Counted from the first letter of the stretch, positions 17,259 through 26,423 are shown. The stretch is DNA of 64,000 nt from Mucilaginibacter rivuli (GCF_019391655.1 NZ_JAHXPQ010000007.1:186001-250000), one strand, 5' to 3'. Notes: generated by a model not told the origin, from the letters alone. Numbers and translations: made by a program.

Positions 17259-17369
17259 GCGAGTTTTTGCAGATGCCGTGTCATTTGATTGTAGGTTGAT
17301 ATGCATATGGCGGGTCTTCACATAATTTTCATAATTTTTGTGTTATTTTCACCAATCAAAACCTGGTAA

Positions 17370-20210
17370 ATGCGTAATTTAAAACTATTAGTACTGCCAC
17401 TGCTGCTAAGTGTCGCCACTCAAACAAAAGCCCAGTATTTTGGCGGTAACCCGCCATCTGTTAATTGGGAACAGGTTAATACCCCGGCGGCAAGGGTAAT
17501 ATTTCCGGCAGGCTTAGATTCGGCAGGTATCCGTATTGCCAATATCATCGGGCAGATGAACAAGGCGGTGCAACCCACCATCGGCCTGAAGCAAAAACAA
17601 ATCAGCATATTACTTCAAAATCAAACTACTGTATCAAATGCTTATGTTGGCCTGGCACCATTTCGCAGCGAGTTTTATTATACGCCTCCGCAAAACAGTT
17701 TTCAGTTAGGAAGCCTGAACTGGGTAGATCAGTTATCAGTGCACGAGTTCAGGCATGTGCAGCAGTTTAATAATTTTGATGTAGGCGGCTCGCGCTTGCT
17801 GCATATTTTATTTGGCGAAGGTGGTCAGTCGGTAGGTAATGCACTGGCTATACCCAACTGGTTTTTTGAAGGCGACGCTGTTTTTAACGAAACTTATGTA
17901 ACCACGCAGGGCAGGGGCAGGCTGCCATCTTTTTTTGATGATTACCGCAGCTTGTGGGCTGCCGGTAAAAACTATAGCTGGATGAAGCTACGCAATGGAT
18001 CATACCTGGATTTTGTGCCCGACCATTACCCACTCGGCTATATGTTGGTAGCATACGGGCGTGATAAATATGGTGATGACTTCTGGAAAAAAGTGACACA
18101 CGATGCAGCTTCATTTGATGGGCTGTTTTACCCTATGCAAAGGGCAATAAAGAAGTATTCGGCTGTTGATTTTAACCTGTTCAGAACACAAGCATTTGAG
18201 CACTTTAAAAAAGAATACAATGTTTCCACATCAAACCAGCCGGCAAAAAATAACCGGCATTTCATTGCTGATGAAGAATACCCGGCCTATGTTAATGATA
18301 ACACGCTTGTATACGTTAAAACTACATATGATCATGTTCCGGAGTTTGTTATTAAAACAGGCAATGCCATACGCAATATTCGCGTGCACGATTTTAGTTT
18401 GGATAATTACTTTGATTACCGCGATGGTAAGATCGTTTACGCATCATACCGCCCCGATCTGCGCTGGGGATACCGTAATTACAGCGAACTGAATATATTG
18501 GATATTAAAACAGGCGATCAAACCCGCATTACCAACGCCACCAAATATTTTTCGCCGTCGTTTAGTGAGTTTGGTGATCAGATCGTAGCAGTACAGCAAA
18601 GTTCTGATGGCAAAAGCCAATTGCACATACTGGACAGGACCGGGAAACTCATTATAGCTATCCCGAACAAGGAAAACCTGTTTTACAGCTACCCTAAGTT
18701 TTATAATGGTAAGATCATTTCGGCCGTGCGCAATACTGCCGGTAAAATGTCGCTGGCTTTAACCGATATTGCTACAGGTAAAAACGAGTATTTAATACCA
18801 TTCACCATCCAGCCAATCGTATTTCCATCGGTACAAAAGGATAAGGTATACTTTTCTGCCACAAGCGATAAAAACGATGTGTTGTTCGCCCTGTCGTTAA
18901 CTGATAAAAAGCTCTACCGCCTGCAAAGTGATTCGCTTACAGCAAGCATAGGCAATTACCAGCCCACAGCATCAGCAAATAAAATAGCGTGGACAAGCCT
19001 TACCGCTTTTGGCTATAAAATTCACGAGTTGGATAACGCCAGAATACAATGGCAACCCATCGCGACTAATGATATCCCCGGCCAACTACCTGAATATGGT
19101 ATTAAAGCTTTGGATAAAGGCACCGCTGCCGATATGCTGGCAACCGTAGCAGATGAGCACCCCGCGGTTACAAAATACAACAAGGCATTTCATCTGTTAA
19201 ATTTTCATAGCCTTGCCCCGGCTATCAGTGACCCTAATTATGGATTTTCCTTGTTGGGAGAGAATGTTCTAAACACTGTCCAGTCGGAGTTGTTGTTTAA
19301 TTACAATCGTAACGAAGGGTATAAAGAATTTGGTGCCGGGCTGGTTTATGGCGGCTTGTTCCCCTATATTTCTGTTGGCGCCGATTACGTTATAGACAGG
19401 ACGCTTTTTTACAGGCTTAATAACTCATCTGCCATACAAACAGGCTATTACAACGAAACGCAGATACATGGCGGCCTGGAGTTTCCTTTTAATTTTACTA
19501 AGGGGCATACAGCTACATCATTGTCAATAGGCAGCCAGTTAGTGTATGATTTGACCAGCTTTCAACAACCATTAAGCAGTTATATTGCCGATCGTAATTA
19601 CATGTATGTAGATAATTACCTGAGTTTTAGTAACCATGGCAGGCAGGCACGGAAAAATATCTATCCTCATTTTGGACAAAGTCTGTTTTTGGACTATGAA
19701 GGAACCATTACCAACATTACAGGCCATCAGTTTTTAGCTGTAGGTAATTTGTTTTTACCCGGCATAGGCGTTAACCATAATTTGATTTTACAGGGTGCTT
19801 ACCAAGAGCGCGATAAGGCTAATGGCGCTAATTTTAGCAATAACTTTCCTACGGCAAGGGGTTACACCGCCGAGAACCTGTATCAGCAATATAAAATAAG
19901 TGCTAATTATTATTTCCCGATAGTTTACCCCGATGCTGGTGTTGCCAACGCGGTTTACTTTTTGCGTATACGTGGTAATTTGTTTTATGACTATGGTTTT
20001 GCTACCGATTCGCGAATTATCCCGGCTTATTCAAACAGCACCAACGCTAATTTCCGTTCGGCCGGTACCGAAGTGTTTTTTGATACCAAAATATTTAATC
20101 AATTCCCGGTATCTGTTGGTATAAGGTATAGTCGCTTGTTGGACTATGATGTTTTTGGAGGTAAAAATCCAAACCGTTTTGAATTGGTTTTGCCTTTAAG
20201 CATATTTTAG
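17370..20210 (+). CDS. Outer-membrane fusion: zinc metallopeptidase-like domain, beta-propeller and Omp85-like barrel
   Basis: A 946-residue secreted protein with a signal peptide (cut after about AQ, residue 22). Residues 35-270 read as a gluzincin-type peptidase domain: HEFRH at 125-129 (HExxH) and WFFEGDAVFNE at 164-174, which gives the third Glu ligand about 38 residues on. Residues 290-600 are repeated short strands typical of TolB/WD40-like propeller blades. The last 300 residues alternate strand and loop, with an ARGY motif near residue 830, NYYFPI and a terminal Phe (PLSIF), as in Omp85/D15 surface barrels. It probably sits in the outer membrane with the first two domains in the periplasm. 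Catalytic activity is inferred. Confidence 0.75.
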   Translation: MRNLKLLVLPLLLSVATQTKAQYFGGNPPSVNWEQVNTPAARVIFPAGLDSAGIRIANIIGQMNKAVQPTIGLKQKQISILLQNQTTVSNAYVGLAPFRSEFYYTPPQNSFQLGSLNWVDQLSVHEFRHVQQFNNFDVGGSRLLHILFGEGGQSVGNALAIPNWFFEGDAVFNETYVTTQGRGRLPSFFDDYRSLWAAGKNYSWMKLRNGSYLDFVPDHYPLGYMLVAYGRDKYGDDFWKKVTHDAASFDGLFYPMQRAIKKYSAVDFNLFRTQAFEHFKKEYNVSTSNQPAKNNRHFIADEEYPAYVNDNTLVYVKTTYDHVPEFVIKTGNAIRNIRVHDFSLDNYFDYRDGKIVYASYRPDLRWGYRNYSELNILDIKTGDQTRITNATKYFSPSFSEFGDQIVAVQQSSDGKSQLHILDRTGKLIIAIPNKENLFYSYPKFYNGKIISAVRNTAGKMSLALTDIATGKNEYLIPFTIQPIVFPSVQKDKVYFSATSDKNDVLFALSLTDKKLYRLQSDSLTASIGNYQPTASANKIAWTSLTAFGYKIHELDNARIQWQPIATNDIPGQLPEYGIKALDKGTAADMLATVADEHPAVTKYNKAFHLLNFHSLAPAISDPNYGFSLLGENVLNTVQSELLFNYNRNEGYKEFGAGLVYGGLFPYISVGADYVIDRTLFYRLNNSSAIQTGYYNETQIHGGLEFPFNFTKGHTATSLSIGSQLVYDLTSFQQPLSSYIADRNYMYVDNYLSFSNHGRQARKNIYPHFGQSLFLDYEGTITNITGHQFLAVGNLFLPGIGVNHNLILQGAYQERDKANGANFSNNFPTARGYTAENLYQQYKISANYYFPIVYPDAGVANAVYFLRIRGNLFYDYGFATDSRIIPAYSNSTNANFRSAGTEVFFDTKIFNQFPVSVGIRYSRLLDYDVFGGKNPNRFELVLPLSIF

Positions 20211-20240
20211 ATCTAATTACAAATAGCCACAAAAAATAAA

Positions 20241-20264
20241 AGAGAGCATACGAATATGCTCTCT
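20241..20264. terminator. Hairpin terminator between convergent genes
   Basis: A perfect ten-base stem AGAGAGCATA / TATGCTCTCT with a CGAA loop. The T-rich tail is better on the minus strand (end of DNA polymerase IV gene), but it can also end the transcript of the fusion protein gene that stops 30 bases upstream. Confidence 0.8.
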
Positions 20265-20447
20265 TTCCCCTAATTAATTTAAACTATTGATTAAACCCAA
20301 ACCAAAGAACGTTACTGGTTCAGCATGGGCAACTGAACTTATTACTTTAACGGGAAAAATTTATTAAGGTTTAACATTCTTTTACAAAATTGTCATTTAA
20401 CTTAAAAAAATGACGAATGTGTCAGTTTTTTATAGAATAAGTAAAAC

Positions 20448-21632
20448 TCAACCCCGCATAAAAGGATTAAATCCCCGGGTACCAATTTCCATGCCTGCTG
20501 CGCGGCAAACCGTTTTTTCTCCATATTTAAAGTTTATTTTATCTAAGGCGTTATACAGGTTTAGCCGTTCTTCATTATCCTCAAATAAGTTGATCTGGTA
20601 ATTTCCCTGGCAAAGCTGACTTAGTTTAACACCGATGAGCCTGATGGGGCGGCTCTGGTTCCATGCGCGGGCCAGCAGGTTTTTTATACCAGGTATTAAA
20701 ATATGCTCGGCGGAAGTGAGCGCTATCTTTTCCTGCAAAGTATGTGTTTCAAAATTGGCGTATCTTACCTTAATTGCCAGGCACGATGTGAGTTTATTCT
20801 CCTTACGCAGTTTAAAAGCCAGCTCTTCCGTCATCGATACCAGCACATTTTCCAAGGTTTTTTTATCAGCCACATTCTTATCAAATGTTGTTTCGGTTGA
20901 TATGGATTTCCTGTCGGAGTGAGGCACTATCTCACTGTCATCCATCCCGTTTGCTTTTTCCCATATGTTACGGCCAAATTTGCCAAACACAGTTTGCAAA
21001 AAGCGGATGTCGGTACGTTGCAGGTCAGCTATTTTTTCGATGCCAAATTCGTAAAGCTTTTGGCAGGTCTTTTCGCCCAGCATAGGTATGGCGCCAATAT
21101 TGAGTGGGGCTAAAAACTCACGCTCTTTACCATGTTCCACAAAAAGCTGCCCGTTAGGTTTGGCTTTATTGGTAGCCATTTTAGCGATAGTGCGGTTTGA
21201 TGCCATGCCGAAAGATATTGGCAGCCCGGTTTCGCGTATTACCTTTTGGCGCAGGTCGGTGGCTATTTTATAGCAATCGTAAAAGCGGTCCATCCCGGTA
21301 AGGTCAATATAAAACTCATCAACAGATGCTTTTTGAAACACAGGTACGGTATCGGCAATTATTTGTGTTACCTGTGCCGATGCCTCCGAGTAGCGGTGAT
21401 ATGAGCCATGCAGAAAAATAGCATGAGGGCAAAGCTTATAAGCTTGCGCGCTGGGCATGGCCGAGTGGATACCATATTGCCGCGCCTCATAACTGCATGA
21501 AGCTACAACGCCTCGCTCTTTTGAGCCACCTATAATAACAGGCTTACCGTTAAGTGATGGATCGAACTTTCGCTCTACCGAAACAAAAAATGAATCGAGA
21601 TCGATGTGAACGATATGGCGCTTTGTATCCAT
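20448..21632 (-). CDS. dinB: DNA polymerase IV (Y family, DinB)
   Basis: A 394-residue translesion polymerase. The first catalytic Asp is in HIDLDSFFVSVE (about residues 9-20), YEARQYGI follows, and the SVDE catalytic pair is in ASVDEFYIDLTG; the helix-hairpin-helix GEKTCQKLYEFGI and the little-finger domain with RPIRLIGVKLSQL complete the family layout. A TAnnTTTG element stands only four bases before the ATG, so the mRNA is predicted to be leaderless. No LexA-like box was recognised upstream. Confidence 0.92.
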   Translation of the reverse strand: MDTKRHIVHIDLDSFFVSVERKFDPSLNGKPVIIGGSKERGVVASCSYEARQYGIHSAMPSAQAYKLCPHAIFLHGSYHRYSEASAQVTQIIADTVPVFQKASVDEFYIDLTGMDRFYDCYKIATDLRQKVIRETGLPISFGMASNRTIAKMATNKAKPNGQLFVEHGKEREFLAPLNIGAIPMLGEKTCQKLYEFGIEKIADLQRTDIRFLQTVFGKFGRNIWEKANGMDDSEIVPHSDRKSISTETTFDKNVADKKTLENVLVSMTEELAFKLRKENKLTSCLAIKVRYANFETHTLQEKIALTSAEHILIPGIKNLLARAWNQSRPIRLIGVKLSQLCQGNYQINLFEDNEERLNLYNALDKINFKYGEKTVCRAAGMEIGTRGFNPFMRG

Positions 21633-21636
21633 ACAT

Positions 21637-21644
21637 CAAAGGTA
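21637..21644 (-). promoter_or_regulatory. -7 element (TACCTTTG) directly before dinB
   Basis: An exact TAnnTTTG match on the minus strand with four bases between it and the ATG at 21632. With the usual spacing of about five to seven bases to the transcription start, the start point falls on or beside the A of ATG. Confidence 0.6.
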
Positions 21645-21701
21645 TAAAAATAATTATAAATGCTAAAAATATTAGTATTTTAGTTGTTTGAATAATGCAA
21701 T

Positions 21702-22283
21702 ATGGAAACTAAAATGTTTAACAACTATGGTGTTAACGCGGCCACCTATTCTGATTATATGCTGCTCATTGCTCCACCCGATGAAGTAATTGAAATGGTG
21801 CGTAAATACAAATTGTCATCCGCAAGGATGATAGGCAATTTTGATAGCATGCACAGCAAAGCCCATATATCTGTTACGGGGCAATACAGGCAAATGCCGG
21901 TAACCATGCGGCAAAAGTTAGATAACTATCAGCGTTTTGTAGGTAGGCTCAAATCCATCGAGCTCCGTATCGCGGGCTTTGCCTATTTTTCACATGGTCG
22001 CTCAGGGTTTACTATTTATGCCAAAATTGAATTGAATACCGAAGTAAATAAATGGTTCGCTCACCTGAAACGTATTTTTGGCGACAGGCAAGGCATTACC
22101 CCGCATATCACTATTGCTAAAAATATACCGCCGCATGCTTTTAAGATGCTTTGGCCCGAATTTGCCATGCGTGAGTATGCTGAAACTTTTACACCGGATA
22201 AACTAACGGTTTTATGCCGCCCTACCATCAATATCAATGATGATAACTGGGTGCATTTTAAGGAATTACATTTTAGTAAATAG
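21702..22283 (+). CDS. 2H phosphoesterase (LigT/2'-5' RNA ligase-like)
   Basis: A 193-residue protein with the two His motifs of the 2H superfamily: H55-I-S57 in KAHISVTG and H135-I-T137 in TPHITIAK, about 80 residues apart, in the duplicated beta-sheet layout. Family members hydrolyse 2',3'-cyclic phosphates or join 2'-5' RNA ends; some act on ADP-ribose cyclic phosphates. It is divergent from dinB, 70 bases away, but no link in function is evident. Confidence 0.8.
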   Translation: METKMFNNYGVNAATYSDYMLLIAPPDEVIEMVRKYKLSSARMIGNFDSMHSKAHISVTGQYRQMPVTMRQKLDNYQRFVGRLKSIELRIAGFAYFSHGRSGFTIYAKIELNTEVNKWFAHLKRIFGDRQGITPHITIAKNIPPHAFKMLWPEFAMREYAETFTPDKLTVLCRPTININDDNWVHFKELHFSK

Positions 22284-22333
22284 TTTGAGTAATTTTATTG
22301 ATTGCGTTTAATTGTAAAATAATTTTAGGCCAA

Positions 22334-22363
22334 GGCAACCATCGGGCGTGGTATAGCCGTATT
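22334..22363 (+). promoter_or_regulatory. Putative ECF-type promoter of the sigma operon
   Basis: GGCAACC at 22334-22340 and CGTATT at 22358-22363 are 17 bases apart. AAC-type -35 and CGT-type -10 elements with 16-17 base spacing are the rule for ECF sigma factors, which often transcribe their own genes. The start point would be about 40 bases before the sigma ATG. This is pattern evidence only. Confidence 0.4.
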
Positions 22364-22408
22364 GATTGCAGATAAGGAAGTAATACTAACTGATCTGAAC
22401 AAACCTAC

Positions 22409-23035
22409 ATGGGTGAAGAAGAATTACAGCAACTGATTGAAGGTTGTAAGAACCAGGACAGAAAATGTCAGAAAATGCTTTATAAAGCATTGTATGGCTT
22501 TGCTATGGGGATTTGTTTGCGCTATGCAGGTAACAGGTATGAGGCTTCGGAGATAATGAATACAGGCTTTTTTAAAGCGATGACCAATATGCACAAATAT
22601 GACCCGGCTAAACCATTTAAGGCATGGTTGGGACGTATTATGATGAATACATCTATTGATTATTACCGGGCAAATTTAAAAGTAGCTTATACCGAAGAGT
22701 TGGATCAGGCAGACCATATTGGCGAGTGCGAAACCGTGAGCAGTAAATTGGGGTACGATGAATTGCTTAAGCTGGTACAAAAGCTACCCGAAGCATACCG
22801 CACCGTGTTTAACCTTTTCGCTATTGATGGCTATACGCACGAAGAGATAGGTGAGATGCTGGGTATAAACCCGGGTACTTCAAAGTCTAATCTGCATAAG
22901 GCCAGGCAAAAATTACAGAAAATGCTACTCAGTACATCAGGTACAGGAGTGGGCGAGATAAGGCATTCATCAATTGTAGCGATACGACAAACAGACGTGA
23001 CAGACATATATTTTAACAAGGGTTTCAGGCCATGA
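22409..23035 (+). CDS. ECF RNA polymerase sigma factor
   Basis: A 208-residue sigma-70 family factor of the ECF group. Region 2 spans about residues 20-90 (LYGFAMGICLRY, FKAMTNMHKYDPAKPFKAWLGRIMMN); region 4 spans 115-165 with LPEAYRTVFNLFAIDGYTHEEIGEMLGI and NLHKARQKL, a clear helix-turn-helix. It directs RNA polymerase to specific promoters when released by an anti-sigma partner. The stop overlaps the next gene by ATGA, so the partner is made in fixed ratio. Confidence 0.93.
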   Translation: MGEEELQQLIEGCKNQDRKCQKMLYKALYGFAMGICLRYAGNRYEASEIMNTGFFKAMTNMHKYDPAKPFKAWLGRIMMNTSIDYYRANLKVAYTEELDQADHIGECETVSSKLGYDELLKLVQKLPEAYRTVFNLFAIDGYTHEEIGEMLGINPGTSKSNLHKARQKLQKMLLSTSGTGVGEIRHSSIVAIRQTDVTDIYFNKGFRP

Positions 23036-24306
23036 AGAGCACAGAGGAAGAAGGATTAGACAACATATTTAAACAAAGGCTAAAAGAGCCCGATAGCGCT
23101 GCGGAGTACCGCGAAAGCGATTGGGATGCCTTTGAGCAAATGTTGGATGGCGAGGAGAAGAAACGCCCTGTTATTTTATGGTTACGCATAGCCGGCGGTA
23201 TTGCAGCGGCATTGCTGTTAGTTTTTGGTTGGTTGTATATGCAAACCGATAATGCAACCAAACCAGCAAAGCAAAACATGGCTGTTAGCCCTGCAGTTAA
23301 AGATACAGCCAATGCCGTAACGATAACAACACCGCCAATTGTTAACAACACCGATAATGTTACCCCTGCTCAAGATAATAAAAGCGGCGGAGGAGAGCAT
23401 CAAATAACTGTTGGCTCAGCAAAAACGCCGTATGCTGTCAAAGGTGGCCATATATTGGCAATGAGCAAACATCAGCCAAAAGGGAGGTCGGCTATCTTAT
23501 CTGCCCATACTTTCCGCCACGATACCGCTGTTTTAGTGAATGATAATGATGTAAATAATAAGAGTACAGTAACATTAGCTGCTATTAGTAATAATAAAAT
23601 AGACGCATATGGTATCAATCATGTAATTGATTTTTCGGAATTGAAAAATGATACGGTAGTTTCAGCAACAGATATAAGTACTACTATAAAAGGTATACAA
23701 ATCAACAAACACCGTCCGCAATACGCTATAGCCGTATTGGCTGCTTCTAATATTAACGGGGTAAATTCTTTTAAAGAAGCCGAAGTTGGTGCCGATGTAG
23801 GTTTGCAATTTTCGGTAAGTGTATCAAAGTTTACTTTTACTACAGGGGCCGTATATGCTAAAACACCCTACCTAACGCCATTTAGCAGTTATCATACCGC
23901 ATATCCTTTTGTAGTTAATCCGGTAAATGTTTCGGCAGATTGCCGTGTGCTCGATATACCGTTAAATATTGCTTACCAGGTTTATAGCAAATCGGGTAAT
24001 AAATTCAGCGTAGGTTCAGGCCTTTCGTCATACATTATGCTGAAGGAAAATTATCGTTATAATTACGCTACTCCCTACACTTACGGTCCGCAGGGAGTTA
24101 ACATCGTTAATCAAAACCAACACTTTTTGGGCGTACTTAACCTGAATACTACTTATCAGCGCAGGTTGAGTTCAAAATTAAGTTTAGATATACAACCATA
24201 TTTAAAAATCCCATTAACCGATATAGGATACAGCCGGGTTAAGCTACAAACTGCAGGTGTAGCTTTTGGGCTGAGTTGGAACTTAAACAGTTTAGCAAAA
24301 CCCTAA
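23032..24306 (+). CDS. Putative envelope-spanning anti-sigma/outer-membrane barrel protein
   Basis: A 424-residue protein in three parts. Residues 1-45 are a charged cytosolic head (DNIFKQRLKEPDSAAEYRESDWDAFEQML) like the head of Bacteroidota anti-sigma proteins. Residues 47-69 are one hydrophobic helix. Residues 70-225 are a polar linker rich in Thr, Asn, Val and Lys. Residues 228-424 are amphipathic strands with aromatic girdle residues, like the PF13568-type outer-membrane barrel. It lacks a cleavable signal. The stop/start overlap with the sigma gene argues that it controls that factor. Whether one chain really crosses both membranes is inference. Confidence 0.7.
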   Translation: MKSTEEEGLDNIFKQRLKEPDSAAEYRESDWDAFEQMLDGEEKKRPVILWLRIAGGIAAALLLVFGWLYMQTDNATKPAKQNMAVSPAVKDTANAVTITTPPIVNNTDNVTPAQDNKSGGGEHQITVGSAKTPYAVKGGHILAMSKHQPKGRSAILSAHTFRHDTAVLVNDNDVNNKSTVTLAAISNNKIDAYGINHVIDFSELKNDTVVSATDISTTIKGIQINKHRPQYAIAVLAASNINGVNSFKEAEVGADVGLQFSVSVSKFTFTTGAVYAKTPYLTPFSSYHTAYPFVVNPVNVSADCRVLDIPLNIAYQVYSKSGNKFSVGSGLSSYIMLKENYRYNYATPYTYGPQGVNIVNQNQHFLGVLNLNTTYQRRLSSKLSLDIQPYLKIPLTDIGYSRVKLQTAGVAFGLSWNLNSLAKP

Positions 24307-24312
24307 AACACC

Positions 24313-24858
24313 ATGAGATACATAAGTATATTATTACTTGTCTGGATGTTAGTTTTCCAGACAGGGCAGGACATCTATGTCTGTAAAAATGCCAAAATAA
24401 GCCTGTTTTCAAAGGCTCCTATTGAGGATATTGAAGCAATATCAAACAAAGGCGCTTCTGTTTTTAATGCCACAACAGGCGAGTTGGCGTTTAACGTGCA
24501 GATCCGTTCGTTTCAGTTTCCTAAATCGTTAATGCAGGATCATTTTAACACCGAATACATGGATAGCGATAAATTTCCTGCTGCGGGTTTTAAAGGCAAA
24601 ATACAAGAGAAGATAGATGTAACTAAAGATGGCAATACAGCAATAACTGTAGTTGGCGACCTGACTGTACATGGTGTTACCAAAGCCAGAACCATCCCGG
24701 GAATGGTAACCATAAAGAGTGGTATTATAACCATGACAGCAGAGTTTATGGTTAAATGTGCCGATCATAATATTCACATACCAACTATTGTATTCCACAA
24801 CATTGCCGAAACTATTAAAATGAATGTTGCGGCTACTTACAACCCTTATAAAAAGTAA
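24313..24858 (+). CDS. YceI family periplasmic lipid-binding protein
   Basis: A 181-residue protein with a signal peptide (MRYISILLLVWMLVFQT). The YceI lipocalin-like fold is marked by AKISLFSKAPIEDIEAISN, VQIRSFQFPKSLMQDHFN, MDSDKFPAAGFKG and DLTVHGVTKART. Members bind polyisoprenoids, ubiquinone-like or amide lipids in a beta barrel in the periplasm. It follows the anti-sigma/barrel gene by six bases and precedes a DUF5777 barrel. Confidence 0.88.
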   Translation: MRYISILLLVWMLVFQTGQDIYVCKNAKISLFSKAPIEDIEAISNKGASVFNATTGELAFNVQIRSFQFPKSLMQDHFNTEYMDSDKFPAAGFKGKIQEKIDVTKDGNTAITVVGDLTVHGVTKARTIPGMVTIKSGIITMTAEFMVKCADHNIHIPTIVFHNIAETIKMNVAATYNPYKK

Positions 24859-24880
24859 ACTCAAACAAACTCCACACACC

Positions 24881-25783
24881 ATGAAAAAGTTTTCAATTTT
24901 ATTAGCCATGTGTTTTGCAAGCACGGGCATAATGGCCCAAACGGCGGGCTCTACCGATGACCTTTTAAAATCATTGAATACGGATAGTACCAAACAACCG
25001 GTTATCTCTTTCAGGTCAACAAGGCTTATTCTATCAGAAACACCCGAGACAATAAAGAAAAAGACGCTCAATTTTATGGTGATACACCGCTTTGGCGATT
25101 TTAGCGGCGATAATGGCGGTGGCCAGATATTTTATGGTCTGGATGCCGTAGCCGATGTTTACATTGGTTTTGAATACGGGATAACCGATAAACTTAATGT
25201 TGATCTGGGCCGCAGTACTATTGGCCGCCTGGTAAATGTTGATCTGAAATATTCACTGTTGCAGCAAACTACTGATAATAGTATGCCGGTATCATTAAGC
25301 TTGTTTGGCCAAAGCGCTGTACATACTTATGGTGTATACTCGTCTTTCGGTGACAGGCTTGCCTACTTTGGCGAAGCCATCCTGTCGCGCCAGTTCTCCA
25401 GGTTTTCAGTGCAGGTAGCGCCGGGTTTTGTGCAAGACAATATCCCCAACCCAAACGTAGCGGGAAATGAAAATAATTTCTTTTCGCTATCTGCGGCAGC
25501 ACGTTTAAAAGTATCAAAACACATGGCTTTAGTGGTTGATTATGCGCACCCTTTCTCATCGTTCAGACAAAACAGTAATATAGGCTTTAGCGACCCTTTT
25601 GGTTTCGGTCTTGAGGTTGAAACAGGCGGGCACGTATTTACCATCAATATCACCAATTCAAGAGCGGTTGAAGAAGTAAATTACCTCAGCAGCACGCTGT
25701 CAAAATACTCGGAAGGGCAGTACCGTATTGGCTTTACCATTTCAAGGATATTCGATTTTAATCATAAAAGCACTTATAAATAA
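24881..25783 (+). CDS. DUF5777 family beta-barrel protein
   Basis: A 300-residue outer-membrane protein with a signal peptide (MKKFSILLAMCFASTGIMAQ). The early SFRSTRLILSETPETIKKKTLNF in outline, HRFGDFSGDNGGGQIFYGLD and the following alternation of amphipathic strands match the DUF5777 family, often found near YceI and cytochrome-related genes in Bacteroidota. I took the ATG at 24881 because it begins the signal peptide; a longer frame would overlap yceI. Confidence 0.8.
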   Translation: MKKFSILLAMCFASTGIMAQTAGSTDDLLKSLNTDSTKQPVISFRSTRLILSETPETIKKKTLNFMVIHRFGDFSGDNGGGQIFYGLDAVADVYIGFEYGITDKLNVDLGRSTIGRLVNVDLKYSLLQQTTDNSMPVSLSLFGQSAVHTYGVYSSFGDRLAYFGEAILSRQFSRFSVQVAPGFVQDNIPNPNVAGNENNFFSLSAAARLKVSKHMALVVDYAHPFSSFRQNSNIGFSDPFGFGLEVETGGHVFTINITNSRAVEEVNYLSSTLSKYSEGQYRIGFTISRIFDFNHKSTYK

Positions 25784-25824
25784 TTACATATTAACTCATA
25801 TCACACACCACAAAACTCAAAACC

Positions 25825-26292
25825 ATGGAAAGGCAGGAATTTTTATCAAAGTTTGGAATAGGAGTAGTAGCTGTATGTGCAGGTTGCGCTTTAGCAGCAT
25901 GCGGGGGCTCAAAGGCAGATAATCCAAGTCCGGGTACCGGCGGAGGCGGTGGTGGCACACCCGCGCCTACACCTGGTACAGGCGGTGGCAGCGCATTTTT
26001 AACAGCCGATTTAACTAACGAACTAACAGCTGTTGGCTCAATAAAAACAGGCAATGGTATTATACTGGTTCGTTTGGCCGCAGGCAATGTAGCTTCATCA
26101 TTTACCGCGGTGCAAATAGCCTGTACGCATGAGGGCACATCTATAAATTATAACGCAGGTCAAAATAAATTTATTTGCCCGTTGCATGGCAGTGAGTTTA
26201 ATACTAATGGCAATGTGATATTAGGCCCGGCTGCAGCAAATTTGCAACATTATACAGTTACCATTACCGGAACATCGTTAGCGGTATCTTAA
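25825..26292 (+). CDS. Rieske [2Fe-2S] lipoprotein
   Basis: A 155-residue protein with a lipobox LAAC (Cys26), a Gly/Pro/Thr-rich linker (residues 35-56) and a Rieske domain with C100-T-H102 and C118-P-L-H121, the four ligands of a [2Fe-2S] cluster. There are 15 residues between the two ligand pairs. It would be lipid-anchored on the periplasmic side and carry electrons. The gene is the fifth and last of the sigma operon. Short length rules out a bc1-complex Rieske subunit. Confidence 0.88.
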   Translation: MERQEFLSKFGIGVVAVCAGCALAACGGSKADNPSPGTGGGGGGTPAPTPGTGGGSAFLTADLTNELTAVGSIKTGNGIILVRLAAGNVASSFTAVQIACTHEGTSINYNAGQNKFICPLHGSEFNTNGNVILGPAAANLQHYTVTITGTSLAVS

Positions 26293-26302
26293 TTTAAGTT
26301 GT

Positions 26303-26382
26303 ATGTTGCGTGTTATGAGTTGCGTGTTTAAAGCTAACAGCTTAATAAACAACTCATAACCCGCGCCACGCAACCTGCAACC
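26303..26382. repeat. Word repeat forming a hairpin after the Rieske gene
   Basis: GTTGCGTG-type words on the left (GTTGCGTGTTATGAGTTG) pair with CAACTCATAAC and ACGCAAC on the right. It may stop transcription or protect the 3' end; it has no T run of a standard terminator. Confidence 0.55.
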
Positions 26383-26423
26383 AATAAAAGTGAATTTTTA
26401 TTAAGGCAAAGCGCAAATTTTTC

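Noticed and set aside
22284..22333. Small gene before the sigma factor
   Set aside because: The stretch is A/T-rich with stops in all frames and looks like promoter DNA.
24529..25071. A 180-codon minus-strand frame over yceI and the DUF5777 gene
   Set aside because: It crosses two convincing genes and their junction and has no recognisable domain.
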